A stretch of 64,000 nucleotides of DNA from Sipunculus nudus. Taxonomy: Eukaryota > Annelida > Sipuncula > Golfingiida > Sipunculidae. The notes beneath the pieces are model-generated. The model had not been told where the DNA came from, did not search any database, and worked only from the letters and a program-made list of their open reading frames with translations. The stretch is taken from contig CM049318.1 in the NCBI GenBank assembly GCA_026874595.1, positions 1,983,741 through 2,047,740 on the forward strand. Reading direction: 5' to 3'. Both the position numbers and the translations under genes were made by a program. Positions 1 to 11,173 of this stretch are shown here, in pieces. Within the stretch, counting starts at the first letter, position 1, and each line of letters starts with the position of its first letter.

Positions 1-600
1 TCCTTGTTTGTATGTCTGCTGTGTACATCTGTGTCTCCGTCTGGTAGCAAGCCTGTAATGAGAAATTCTTGAATAATTGTTACACATAACATGCAATTGT
101 GAAGCTCTTCACCAGGTTTTGAACCAGCAATCACGTGAACATAAGTCCTATGCACTACCACCAGTACCAAGCAAGATGAGTTGAGAGTGAGCGGTGAAGT
201 GGGGATATTTAAATCACTGTTATCTTGAAGTTCAGCTTGAACTAATTGACCTAACGTGACGATTGTTTGTGGGTGTGAGAATTGGTTATAGTTGTTAAAA
301 TGAGGGTTAAGTTTTTGTAAAGCTTCATGCCCTGACATTGCAAAAACTTAGAAAAATTAACCCTCAGCTATTTGTTAACCGCCCTCCACTACAGCGTACT
401 CCATCTCTCAGTTCAAGCTTACAAGGTTGATCGCTAGTTTATTTGTAAACCATTATCCTTGAAATACACAAAATATTTGAGGAACAACCATGATCTATGG
501 CATACAAATGCCTGGAGGGCGCAAGACAACTGTTGTGAATGATGTAGACAGGACACATGCACATAAGCCAAGTGGTGTAAACAAGCAGAGGGCGGAATCT
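1..600 (-). repeat. Dispersed repeat with tRNA-like (SINE-type) module, minus-strand copy
   Basis: Read on the minus strand, this stretch matches the repeat found in plus orientation at 2628-2731 plus 7841-8285. Shared blocks include the segment around 485-600, the segment around 340-400 carrying the motif CTGAGGGTTAAT, and the tRNA-like block near 100-180. A polymerase III B-box-like sequence (GGTTCAAAACC on the minus strand) lies at 115-125. The copy runs off the left edge of the window, so its full length is unknown. I infer a SINE or SINE-containing composite. No protein is supported here; short open frames in it are chance. Confidence 0.55.
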
Positions 601-815
601 ACACTCTTTACACAGTGCTTTACCCATAGGCCAACTCCCTATATCGTAAGTGCTGTTTGTTATGACCTTGTATCCTGAATCTCTACACCAGAGGGGAGCA
701 CAGTATTTTGGTCCAATCAGATGAGACCCTGTGCTAAAGACAAAACAGTTTTCCAGCCAAGCGAGGAATACATGAAGCCAATGTTGTTCATTTGGTTTTG
801 AGTGACAGCTCATCG

Positions 816-832
816 CCCCCCCCCCCCCCCCC
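816..832. repeat. Poly-C tract (17 C)
   Basis: Homopolymer of C on the plus strand. Similar tracts occur at 1858-1876, 4098-4138 and about 54013-54035. The rest of 833-1252 shows nothing I can assign. Confidence 0.9.
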
Positions 833-1252
833 TGTGACTGTTTGAACAGGCCACAGGCTCAGAGAGAATTGCCCCACTTGTGGTTTCTGGACAGAGCCTG
901 ATGCTTGTCGAGTGTTTGTTGACTTGCATTTGGTTGGCTGCTCGTTGCATCAGCAGATTTTTCAGCAGACAGGCCGATGTGCACCATCTGGTGTTTAAAT
1001 GCATCATAAACGGTCAAAGCAGGCAGTGGGAAAATAAGTAGCTTCTTTAGAAGCGCAAGATTTCCGCTGCCTCGGGAGTGTAGGCAAAATCATGAAGGAT
1101 ACAAGCATTTTGATTTGTGTGAAGAAAGGTTAAGTTGAACATTATTACAGGCTAAGAGACAAGTTAAAAGGCTACAGGATACAATTCAAACACAAAGAAG
1201 TAAGTTGGATCTATCAGTAGAACTTTTAATGTGTATACGTTGTGGATAAGGA

Positions 1253-1783
1253 GGTATAAGTGCATTATACAGGGCTGAACTTCAGGGGGCTAAAATAACA
1301 ACTGAACCCACATTTACATTTTTTATTTTAATTTTGGTTCAATGCCTTATAGTCTTCTACGATACCTTACTACAAATAATATATATTAATATTTTGTCAT
1401 TTTTACATATGTTATATAGGAAAAATAAAACTGGAAGTGAACCCTCATTTTCTCACAAAGAAATGTGCATTCAATGCCTAATAGATTTCTACTATATACC
1501 TATATAAATATAGTATTTTATATGTTAAAAACAAGCGTCACTTCTTGACTTATTTTTCTATACATGTCATGTGAAGTCATTGGCAGAAATACCACAGGTG
1601 GATTCATTTTGCACAAAATAAATGTGGGTTCAAAAGCAGAAATGTGAAAAATTTGTAAAGATAAAAATGTGAGCTCACCATTTGTGGGTCTTTTACGCAC
1701 TGAACCCACATTTTTCTGCATAAAAATATAGGTTCGCTTGTTGCAGCTCCCTGTAGTTCAGCCCTGTATAATGCACCTATACC
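1253..1783. mobile_element. Short DNA transposon (MITE) with about 38-bp terminal inverted repeats
   Basis: The left end reads GGTATAAGTGCATTATACAG and the reverse complement of the right end reads GGTATAGGTGCATTATACAG. Similarity continues inward through GGGCTGAACT. The 531-bp interior is A/T rich, has several copies of a GAACCCACATTT-like motif, and has no coding capacity. Target duplication is not clear, so the superfamily is unassigned. Confidence 0.65.
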
Positions 1784-1857
1784 AATAATGGTGTACTGAC
1801 CAGTAGGCCCTTATACTACAGTCATACTATTTTGTGGTTAGGGGGACAGTACTACTA

Positions 1858-1876
1858 CCCCCCCCCCCCCCCCCCC
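1858..1876. repeat. Poly-C tract (19 C)
   Basis: Uninterrupted C homopolymer between two inverted-repeat elements. Confidence 0.9.
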
Positions 1877-1964
1877 AGCTTTTTTTGAAAATAGGTTGAA
1901 TTTTGCTCCCAATTTTTTCCGCTCCATGGAACTCTTATGACATTAGGACTATTTAACGCAGCCA

Positions 1965-2351
1965 TGTATGCGTATCCAGAAAACTGCATACTAGCCCAGC
2001 GAGGAGTGCACAGTGACAATCTTGTTACATTTTGTTTTGAGTGACAGCTCGCTGGCCAAGCAACCTGTGTACTTAGACCACAATTTCAGGCAGACAGGCC
2101 CGAAATGCTGTCGACATGGAGCCTTGTGAATACACCCGTTGGGGAATCGAGCGAATCTTTTTGAGCCTGTGTTACATTTGTTTTGATTCACAGCTATCCA
2201 GTAACTCTCACTCACAGGACTGTGTAGTCTGGGTATTGGAATTCTCTTTGTATGTGAGCATACACACAGGATGTCAATCAAATCAAATGTAACAACACTG
2301 GGGCTGTGCACTCCTCACTGGGCAGGTATGCATTTTTCTGGAAATGCATAC
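1965..2351. mobile_element. MITE with long inverted repeats
   Basis: The left arm (about 1965-2035) contains TATGCGTATCCAGAAAA followed by GAGGAGTGCACAG. The right arm (about 2275-2351) contains the reverse complement of both blocks. Total length is about 390 bp and there is no coding capacity. The 106-residue minus-strand frame across it is a consequence of the inverted repeat, not a gene. Confidence 0.6.
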
Positions 2352-2627
2352 AAGACGATGGCTATGATAAAATAGGAAGCAAGTATAGAATCCGGTCGAA
2401 AATGTACGAGGTTATGGGTTTATATGGTGGCTAGAGAATCCGTGCCTACCCATTAGAGCCTCAGTGGTGAGACTGTAGAAGTAGTGCCTACCGTTCAGGA
2501 CTCTTTTATCGACAACAGGTACATGTTACTTGTATCCTATAGCCTTTTCACTTATATCTTAGCCAATGCATAATATTTTAATGTATAATCTATCCTTTCT
2601 TCACGCGATTCAACTTTTCGTATCCGT

Positions 2628-2731
2628 CATGATTCCTCCCTCTGCTTGTTTACACCACTTAGCTTATGTGCACATGTCCTGCCTACGTCATTCACATTCG
2701 TTGTGTTGCACCCTTTGAGGCATTTGTATGC
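2628..2731 (+). repeat. Dispersed repeat, plus-strand copy, 5' part (interrupted)
   Basis: This block matches the minus strand of 485-600 (for example TGCTTGTTTACACCACTT). The match stops at 2731, where the 8-bp target duplication of the hAT-like element begins, and resumes at 7841. It therefore gives the pre-insertion state of the target. Confidence 0.6.
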
Positions 2732-2972
2732 ACACGGATCAGGTTTGGGTCAAGTACAGGGGGTCAGTACTTGAGTACAAGTACAAGTACTTCAGAATTT
2801 GACAAGTACAAGTACAGGTACAAGTACACAATTTTTTCAGTGTACTTGAGTACAAGTACAGGGGTCTGTACTTGAGTACAAGTACAAGTACTTTTAATTA
2901 AAACACTAAAAAACGACATTTTTCTGAATATTTATTGATAAAACAATTACCTATATTATACACTGTTACACA

Positions 2973-3110
2973 CAGGGTTGGGTTTTAGGCTGCCTAAAAC
3001 CTGTTTTTGGCAGGGCAGAGCCTAAAACCTGCCTTTTACTGCCTAAAATAGGCTATAACCTGCCCAAAACTGCCTTTAACTGCCTCAAACCTTACTTACA
3101 CTCACCTATG
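2973..3110. mobile_element. Possible single hAT-type end with subterminal repeats
   Basis: It begins CAGGGTTGGGTTTTAGGC and continues with several GCCTAAAACCTG-like units. This looks like the end of another hAT element nested inside the larger one. I could not find the matching opposite end, so it may be truncated. Confidence 0.35.
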
Positions 3111-4095
3111 ACTTACAGTTTAACTATGTTTTATTGTGACACAGCTAAATGCATTACAGAAATACGCTCAACAAATTAAAAGCGAGGAACAATTTATTCA
3201 AACTAAACAAATAAACCATGATACAAAAAAAAATGCAACAAATGAATACAACACTTCTTCAGGTTTTCCAATGACAGTTTTAGCTTGTATCCCAAAATCA
3301 TGTTCTGAGGTCTCCTACCTCCATTACTGCCAATTAATTAATGAATGCTCATACTATAAGCTTATAACCAGGTTCTTTGATTGCCTTTTGTCACAAGGGA
3401 TTAAATTTTGTGATGTATGCGAAAGTAGTTTTTCCCGAATTCAAAATGTTGTTCCATTTACACTGATGAATAGTCCTTTAAAAACTGTATGCTCACTAAC
3501 ATATCATATATGTTTTGTATGCCTGTAGCTTCAAATTGCAAAAAGCAAAAGATTGATTTTATAAATAAAACAGATCTTTTATGCTAGCTATTAACTAAAA
3601 TTATGATAATATCTTTTACATTATCTGATAATGAACAAGATTTCCACTAGTTGTATATTTTCTTAGCTAGGTCATCCTTTGTCAAATTTTGAAATTTTGT
3701 GCACATACTTATTGCCTATATAATGATGGATATGCTCTGTTAACTGTATGATGAAATTGTGAAAATGAACCCTCATGAAACACTGTAATTAGTATAAAAC
3801 TGAAAAATGCTAAAACATATTGCAGTGAATATGTTGCAAACCACAAAATATTCATAATCACTTTTAGGCCATGTTCAACCTAAAGGCCTGAGAAACCCAC
3901 ATGTTATGGTCAGGGGCCCTAACTGCATCACTCATTAAAAAGTTTGACTCAAGAACAATTTTCAGGGCAAGGGCTTTGATTGCATCATCCAAGTCATGTA
4001 TGAAAGTTCACATGAACATCTACTAGTACACAGAAGTAGGACTTATGACCATTTTGTCTTATTACCCCATCACCCTGATAAATAGTAATTAACAG

Positions 4096-4139
<44 letters not shown>

Positions 4140-4702
4140 ACACAGGTTACAGGAGGCATACTGGAGGCTCTATTACATCATTCCAGGTAGCAGGGCACTC
4201 ATTGGGAATCCTAAAGGGTCTTGATAATGACTTTACATTGGCCAATGAAACTATGTGCCACACAAACATGGTCTCATGCTCAAGAAACCTATACAGGCAC
4301 TTTGAAGACTGCATGATGCCAGCCAACAGGAAATCATGCATTACTAGTAATACCTGAAACCTTCCAGAAGCCCAGCAAAGCCCTGTGACTGCATCACCCC
4401 AGCCAGTTTGGTACTTTGATAGATCTTTAAGTCAAAAATTTAAACAAATATAGGTTTTAGGGACAGGAAATCATGCATTACTAGTAATTATTTTCTAGGT
4501 AATCCAGGGTGACAGTCTTGTTGGCCTTTCAGTATTTGTAAACACTATTACACAGTCATATATCAGTACACAAGAAATGGTGCTTTGATGCCTGAATTGC
4601 TGCTTGACTTTGCTGAATTTTTTTTTTATTCTAGGTAATCCAGGGTGATAGTTTTTATGGCCTTTCACAGCAGTTTGTAATAGTTTATGAAAATAGTACT
4701 TA
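3111..4702. other. Transposon interior without a recognisable gene
   Basis: This is A/T-rich sequence inside the hAT-like element. A 130-residue open frame at 3136-3528 has no motif I recognise and is not supported as a gene. The tract at 4098-4138 is 41 consecutive C. A segment near 4490-4560 (CTAGGTAATCCAGGGTGA) recurs at about 4633-4700 and 7270-7350, so this interior has been duplicated locally. Confidence 0.5.
4098..4138. repeat. Poly-C tract (41 C)
   Basis: Longest homopolymer in the window. Length in the real genome is uncertain because such tracts sequence poorly. Confidence 0.9.
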
Positions 4703-5099
4703 AGCTGTGTTTCCATTCATCCATAAATCTTGTACGTCTCGTATGCAAAAAATAGGATCCCTCTTTTTAAGATGAACTGTTTCCATATGTATGTTTTAAC
4801 ATGCTCCGCATGCGTATCTGCAAAAACGGACAGCATTGAAACAGATCGGTGAGCGATTCATCCGTTTTGCGGATGGCAAAAATGCCTACATTTTCCAACA
4901 GTGCCCCAGCGCCAGGTGTGCTGAGACATATTGACCTTCTTCCTGCCTGTCGTACCTGCAGTTTCAAAAGAGGCACGTGAAAGGGTACCCGCAAGAAAAA
5001 CATACGTACTTATGGAAACAGTTTTTGCGGACTGCGCACTATGGAACGACGTACATCTTTTGCGGATACGTTTTTTTGTGGATACATGGAAACACAGCT
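4703..5099. mobile_element. PIF/Harbinger-like MITE nested in the hAT-like element
   Basis: The left end is AGCTGTGTTTCCATTC and the reverse complement of the right end is AGCTGTGTTTCCATGT. Both ends are flanked by TTA (4700-4702 and 5100-5102), matching the 3-bp TWA preference of the PIF/Harbinger superfamily. Internal copies of GTTTCCATA-like and TTTTGCGGA-like motifs sit in both orientations. There is no coding capacity. Confidence 0.6.
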
Positions 5100-5164
5100 T
5101 TATACTATAAGAAATATTTATATTATATACACTATTACACAGTCATATATCAGAACACAAAACT

Positions 5165-7235
5165 AGATGTGTCAGAACGACACGAATGCCCCCGCCTGGG
5201 GCAAATTAGAAACATTTGTAAAATTTTGAAAAAATTTTTTAAGTTCAGGAGGTGTCTTATGGTCAAAAGTAGGTCAACAAGGGCAAAATGCAAACTCGAT
5301 CTGTAACTCGTCATTATCAAGCAACACACCAAAAATCATGCCAGTATATGCAGGCATTGTGAAAAAAAGTCCATACATGTGCATTTTCCATAAAAATTTC
5401 TGTCTTTCATGAAATTTTCTATGTTTAGGAGCCGTAAAACAATCAAAAGTAGGTCAACCGGGACGAAACGCGAACTCCATCTGTAACTGTCATTATCTGC
5501 CCACACATAAAAAATCAGGGTGGTAACTGCAGGCATTGAGGAAAAAAAGTCAGTACATATGGATTTGTTATGAAAATTTCTATTTTTCATGAAACTTTCT
5601 ATGTTCAGGAGCAGTCAAATGGTCAAAACTAGGTCAACTGGGACAAAACAAGAACTCGATCTGTAACTGGTCATTATCTGCCTACACACCAAAAATCAGG
5701 CCCGTATCTGCAGGCACTGCAAAAAAAAGTCCATACATGTGCACTTTTTTATGAAATTTTCTATGTTAGAGCACCGTCAAATGGTCAAAAGTAGGTCAAC
5801 TGGGACAAAACAAGAACTCGATCTGTAACTGGTCATTATCTGCCTACACACCAAAAATTAGGCCCGTATCTGCAGGCACTGCAAAAAAAAGTCCATACAT
5901 GTGCACTTTTTTATGAAATTTTCTATGTTAGAGCACCGTCAAATGGTCAAAAGTAGGTCAACTGGGACAAAACGTGAATTCCATCTGTAACTGGTCATTA
6001 TCTGCCCACACACCAAAAATCAGGCCAATATCTGCAGGTATTGCGAAGAAAAGTCTGTACAAGTGTATTTGTCATGAAAATTTATATTTTACATGAAATT
6101 TTCTATGTTCAGGATCTGTAAAACAATCAAAAGTAGGTCAACTGGGTCGAAACGCGAACTCTATCTGTAACTGGTCAATATCTGCCCACACACCAAAAAT
6201 CAGGCCAATATCTGCAGGCATTGCGAAAAAAAGTCCGTACATGTGTATTTGTCATGAAATTTCATATTTTTCATGAAATTTTCTATGTTCAGGAGCCGTA
6301 AAACGGTCAAAAGTAGGTCAACTGGGACAAAACGCGAACTTGATCTGTAACTGATCTATATCTGCCCACACACCAAAAATCAGGCCAATATATGCAGGCA
6401 TTGTGAAAAAAAGTCCGTACATGTGTATCTGTCATGAATATTTATATTTTTCATGAAATTTTCTAAGTTAAGGAGGCGTAAAATGTTTAAAAGTAGGTCA
6501 ACCGGGACGAAACGCGAACTCGATGTGTAACTGGTCATTATCTGCCCACACACAAAAAATCAGGCCAATATATGCAGGCATTGTGAAAAAAAGTCCGTAC
6601 ATGTGTATCTGTCATGAATATTTATATTTTTCATGAAATTTTCTAAGTTAAGGAGGCGTAAAATGTTTAAAAGTAGGTCAACCGGGACGAAACGCGAACT
6701 CGATGTGTAACTGGTCATTATCTGCCCACACACAAAAAATCAGGCCAATATCTGCAGGCATTGCGAAAAAAAGTCTGTACATGTGTATTTGTCATGAAAA
6801 TTTCTATTTTTCATGAAATTTTCTAAGTTTAGGAGCCGTAAAACAGTCAAAAGTAGGTCAACTGGGACAAAACGCGAACTCGATGTGTAACTGGTCATTA
6901 TCTGCCTACTCTTCAAAAATCAGGCCAATATCTACGGGCATTGTGAAAAAAAGTCCGTACATGTGTATTTGTCATGAAATTTCTATTTTTCATGAAATTT
7001 TCTAAGTTTAGGAGCCGTAAAACGGTCAAAAGTAGGTCAACCGGGACGAAACGCGAACTCGATCTGTAACTGGTCTATATCTGCACACACACCAAAAATC
7101 AGGCCAATATCTGCAGGCATCATGAAAAAAAGTCCGTACAACTGTTTGATTTCGGAATGACAGAAGGACGGAAGGACGGAATGACGGACATGGGTAAAAG
7201 TATATGCCCCGGCCACTTTGTGGCGGGGCATAAAA
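5165..7235. repeat. Satellite-type tandem array, 165-180 bp unit, about 11 copies
   Basis: The landmark AAGTAGGTCAAC recurs near 5269, 5448, 5628, 5790, 5955, 6135, 6315, 6494, 6674, 6853 and 7030. Two adjacent units (about 6520-6700 and 6700-6880) are nearly identical over long blocks, implying recent duplication. The array is bordered by short C/G-rich hairpins: ATGCCCCCGCCTGGGGCA near 5188 and TGCCCCGGCC/GGCGGGGCA at about 7204-7230, preceded by GACGGAAGGACGGA repeats. Tandem units bounded by hairpins resemble the pearl or Helentron-associated elements described in bivalves; that link is inference. Confidence 0.75.
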
Positions 7236-7840
7236 AGGTGCAGCTGATGCTTGAATTGCTGAAATTTTTTTTTACTCTAGGTAGGTAATCCACGGAGATG
7301 TCTTGATGGACTTTCAGTCTTTCACAGCGACTGGGAACAGCTGATGAAAATAATATTTAGTTTTCATTTTCATCTACATTTCATTTAGTTATGCATATAC
7401 AAGCTGTCATTGCACTTGATGAACATGATACTCAGTGGGTAGTGTTTCCACAAACCATTCATATAATCAGGTCTGAGGATCTGAGCAGTTTAGGACTGAG
7501 GTATAGTTTTGGTTCATCAGAACATCTCACAAAACAGGTTGAATTATTCAGTAAAGTGTCAGTTCTGTCCGAGTCTATCAGTCATACATAGTGCTAAGAT
7601 TTCTGTCTGACCTGAGGTCTCCTAATGCTGTGTTTATGGTAAGTATAGATAAGTGGCTCTGTATTCAAAATAATAAAAAAAAAAATATATGTACTTGACT
7701 AGTACTTTTTAGCAAGTACAAGTACAGTACAAGTACTGTACTTGGTAAAAAGTACCAAGTACAAGTACAGGCTAAGTACTGAAAATTTTGTACTCGAGTA
7801 CAAGTACCAAGTACAAGTACATGTACTTGACCCAAGCCTG

Positions 7841-8285
7841 ACACAGATTACAGCCATCCAACATTAATTTAGTGTATTTCAAGGGTTAGGGTTTACAAAA
7901 AGAGCGAGACTGAGTCCGCTTTAGTGGCAGGCAGTTGACAAACGGCTGAGGGTTAATTTTTTTAAGCTTTTTCGACGTCCGGGTGCGAAGCACTTGGATG
8001 ACACATACACTTAACAAAAATTAACCCTTATTTTAACAACTACGACCAATTCTCAAGATTAGATTCAAATATCTCCATTCATAGCATGGTTTTCAACTCC
8101 TCATCTATGGCGCATTGGTAGCGCAGAGGACATGTTATCACACGGTTGCTGGTTCGAAACCCGGTTAAGAGCTTCACAATTGCATGTTATGTGTACTAAT
8201 AAATCATGAATTTCTCAATACAGGATCGCTACCAGATGGAGACCCAGCAGACATACAAATAACAGATGAAACCACGTAGGAAATA
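7841..8285 (+). repeat. Dispersed repeat, plus-strand copy, 3' part with tRNA-like module
   Basis: This is the continuation of 2628-2731 after the hAT-like insertion. It matches the minus strand of about 1-450, including CTGAGGGTTAAT, GAGCTTCACAATTGCATGTT and GCTACCAGA blocks. The tRNA-like part is listed separately. No open reading frame is supported. Confidence 0.6.
8108..8161 (+). promoter_or_regulatory. tRNA-like internal Pol III promoter (A and B boxes) of a SINE-type repeat
   Basis: The A-box-like sequence TGGCGCATTGG spans 8108-8118 and a B box GGTTCGAAACC spans 8151-8161. Their spacing is about 43 bp, and D-arm and T-arm like pairing is visible (GCGCATTGGTAGCGC). There is no complete acceptor stem, so this is a tRNA-derived repeat and not a functional tRNA gene. 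The minus-strand copy at 1-600 has a degenerate B box at 115-125. Confidence 0.55.
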
Positions 8286-8451
8286 CTAGACAAAGACACC
8301 AAGAACATTTTCCTTGACTAAGACCATTTCCCGTAGGCACTAATTCTATAGTCGTTCCGGCAGCAGTAATGATGTTTACGAATCATGTAATGGAGAAGTA
8401 AGAGGCATGTCAATGTCATATCATCAGGCATGTCATGGCTTATGTTGATTA

Positions 8452-9652
8452 CCGTAAAATCTGTGAAATTTGGTACAGAAAAAAATAATTAAATTTGTGG
8501 AAGTCCGAAATTTAACAGTCGATTTCAGCAGTTCTAAAATTATGGTCTTGACAAGTTAAGATGCCTCGTTGGCAGTGGGCGATAATAGGAGCCTCAAGTA
8601 TTCACTTGCCAATTTTGCATTTATTTGTGTGAACCATTAGGTTTTATGAACAAAAACATTATTTCCTTTACTTGTGTTGTTTATTTTATTTTAAAATCAG
8701 TTTGGAAAAGGAATCTGAAGAGTATATTTGAAGGATTTAATTCTGTCATCAAGCTCGACACCCGCGTATGCTTGCATGACATCCGGGGCTTTGCCCGGAG
8801 AAATCGTTTTTCAGGTGGCTTACGTATGGAAATCCCCACTAATGGTGCACAAAAAGCTAGAGGTCTTTAGATCACGTAAAAAGAGTGAATCGATCCTGAT
8901 TATCCAATATCAAATATCCAACCTCCGTTAAACTTCATGAACGTCTGCCAGCACTTAGATGTACCGTTTGATTTTATGTGACTTGTTTGTTGGGCGATAC
9001 GGAGCCCGGGTACTCGAAACTGAGTCGTTCTGCTGTGACATTCAAGATATTTATTGTAAATGTTTTAATGGAAATTAGCTTTAATTTTCAAACTGATTAA
9101 CATTGGCAATACAAACACATCGGAGCGCTGAGCTCGCTTGAAAGAGAGCAATTTGAACCTGGCTTACACATGGAAATCCCCCTTTACGGTACACGTAAAG
9201 CTAGTGGTCTTGAGATCATTTACGGAGTTAATCCTGATTATCCAATTTCCAACCTCCATCAAACTTCATGGACGTCTGCCAGTTATTCACGGCGTGTCGC
9301 TGGCATCCCGGACAATTAGACAACTCACATTCGAGATATTTTAAGTTTTTTTATTGTTGCTGAAACAAAAATCTTAGTTTTCAGTCAAATTACATTCTAT
9401 ATGATGTAGATTTAATTCATATTAATTATCAATAGCATGGCATTCACATCGATCGGACCGGTAGGCTTGTTCAAATCCAGATAACAGGGTGAGGTTATGT
9501 CAGTGTTACATTCACGACAGTACTGCTATCGTCAAATATGGCGTAACAGACCATCAGCAGTTCGAAATTTAACGTCATTTTAATAATTATGGTTACTGAA
9601 GAAAGACCGTGTACGAAATTCATCGAGGTACGAAATTTCACAGATTTTACGG
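8452..9652. mobile_element. Tc1/mariner-like non-autonomous element with TA target duplication
   Basis: The termini are CCGTAAAATCTGTGAAATTT and its reverse complement, followed by one mismatch and GTAC on each side. Both ends abut TA (8450-8451 and 9653-9654). Length is 1201 bp. Two direct repeats of about 170 bp lie inside (around 8800-8960 and 9150-9320; shared block CTGATTATCCAAT and AACCTCC). Short open frames over these repeats are not genes. I find no DDE transposase. Confidence 0.65.
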
Positions 9653-9843
9653 TACTACTAATATGAGACAGTCCAGTCAGTTTACACCCATCTTGTAAAT
9701 GAAGACGGGATTCGCTTCTCGGGCCTAAAATAGTCTGAATGTCATAAGATGTCAGTAGAGTGGGAACAAAGTGGGAGCAATAATCGACCTATTATTTAAT
9801 AAGATCCCCCCCTCCCCCCCCCCAGGGGGGGGGCCACAGTCGG

Positions 9844-10487
9844 ATACCAGTCGATTGGTCACCACATTCATTTCGTCACCAATTTACGTGGTACCAAATG
9901 GTCAATTCGTCACCAATGTTTTGTATGATAAAATGTTACCTATTACAATTAAAATTAAGATACACAATGATACCTATACTGAAAAGTTTGTTTGGTTGTT
10001 GATTCTTTTAATAAACTGCTCAGGGTACACCATGCAAGGAGTGGATTACATGTAAATACAAACATTGCGCAGCATGGCCAACTGGCCTCCATGGTATTCA
10101 GGGCTATTTACGTCACCGCTCACCGCAAAGATTCCCTCATGGCAGCCCGTTTGAAATGTTCTTTTATTTCACACACGCAGGTGTTTTCGTTAAATAAAAT
10201 CTACGTCCACAATTGACACAGAGAAACAAGTCGCCAAAAGAACATTCTGAAATTTTAAACGGCATTTGCAGAGTATAAACACATTTTTTTGCAATAACTA
10301 TATTTTCCCAGCCATATTTCACTCTTCTGTCAATCAATATTCTGTTCTTCTGTCATTCCCTATGCATTTGAATTTATGAATTTAAGAACGTGTCCGGCCA
10401 AGTCCAGCCTGATGTATTTTGACGGAAACTTCGTCACCAATTTCCTATCGTGACGAAATGACTGTGGTGACGAAACGACTGGTTCCC
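9844..10487. mobile_element. Mutator-like inverted-repeat element with 10-bp target duplication
   Basis: A perfect direct repeat CCACAGTCGG flanks the element (9834-9843 and 10488-10497). Internal ends carry inverted blocks: CCAGTCG, GTCACCACA, CATTTCGTCACCA on the left and their reverse complements on the right. The motif TTCGTCACCAAT recurs within the arms. A 9-11 bp duplication is typical of Mutator-like elements; the assignment is by that criterion only. No transposase is present. Confidence 0.6.
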
Positions 10488-10497
10488 CCACAGTCGG

Positions 10498-11170
10498 TGC
10501 AAGGCATTTGGTCAGTTTCCTCCATCGATTATCGCTCAATCATCGCACAGTCATAACTTACCTGTTGTATCTGTTCACATTTCTGTTTGAGGGCGAGGTA
10601 TTTTTTTCTGTAGGCATCCATCTCACTCTCTACACCCAACATGTCGAAAATTTCCTGTACCACAGACATTTCAGCCATTTATTACGGTCTAACAAGAAAG
10701 AGGGGCGGCTGGTTTCCAGTTGGTCTAAAACCTTTGGGTACCAGCTAGAACTTCCAGATATAGCACCAGATGGCGATATAGTCGTATTATTCACTTTCTC
10801 TGAAGTTGGAGTGATAATATCTGGAAGAATGGCTTGTATTACCGAACATAGTGAAAATACATAACTCTTCCAGCTGCCCTATATGTGTAAACCAACCTGA
10901 AACTAAAAATAATTCCTTGCGGCCGCAGATAAGTGATGAATACATGCATGATGGAACGCACCAGGTTTACCACGGCTGAAACAGCTGGGAGGGGTTTACA
11001 GCACACCAGAGAGTGACCTCAACCACAGACGCCATGGTATCCCGCGCGTCTTGTTGGTGAAAAATATTCTCCAGTACAGAATCTAACTTGGCTTAGATTT
11101 CTGGCTCGGACAACGACGTAGGAGACTGCATGTCTGCGAGAAATATGTAAATTATGTCAACTTTTTCACC
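10498..11170. other. Stretch without a recognised gene
   Basis: A 118-residue plus-strand open frame (10508-10864) lies here. It has no domain, splice or codon signal that I recognise. I see no clear repeat structure. Confidence 0.4.
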
Positions 11171-11173
11171 TTA

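Larger units (their letters stand above)
2740..7840. mobile_element. hAT-like DNA transposon (non-autonomous), 5.1 kb
   Basis: The left terminus is CAGGTTTGGGTCAAGTACA and the reverse complement of the right terminus is CAGGCTTGGGTCAAGTACA, 18 of 19 identical. Flanking 8-bp sequences are ACACGGAT (2732-2739) and ACACAGAT (7841-7848), 7 of 8 identical. An 8-bp duplication and CAGG-type ends are what hAT elements show. Just inside each end lie runs of CAAGTACAAGTACT-like units in opposite orientation (2752-2895 and 7690-7830). I see no transposase. The interior holds a Harbinger-like MITE, a satellite array and a 41-C tract. The insertion splits the repeat whose halves are 2628-2731 and 7841-8285. 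Confidence 0.7.

Noticed and set aside
1253-1783. hAT element with 8-bp duplication at the inner CAGGG boundary
   Set aside because: The 8-bp sequences flanking CAGGG are reverse complements (GCATTATA and TATAATGC), so they belong to the inverted repeat and are not a direct target duplication.
3136-3528. 130-residue open frame in the hAT-like element
   Set aside because: No recognisable domain, low-complexity composition, and it lies in A/T-rich transposon interior.
8100-8170. Functional tRNA gene
   Set aside because: A and B boxes are present but no acceptor stem or complete cloverleaf; a second diverged copy shows it is part of a repeat.
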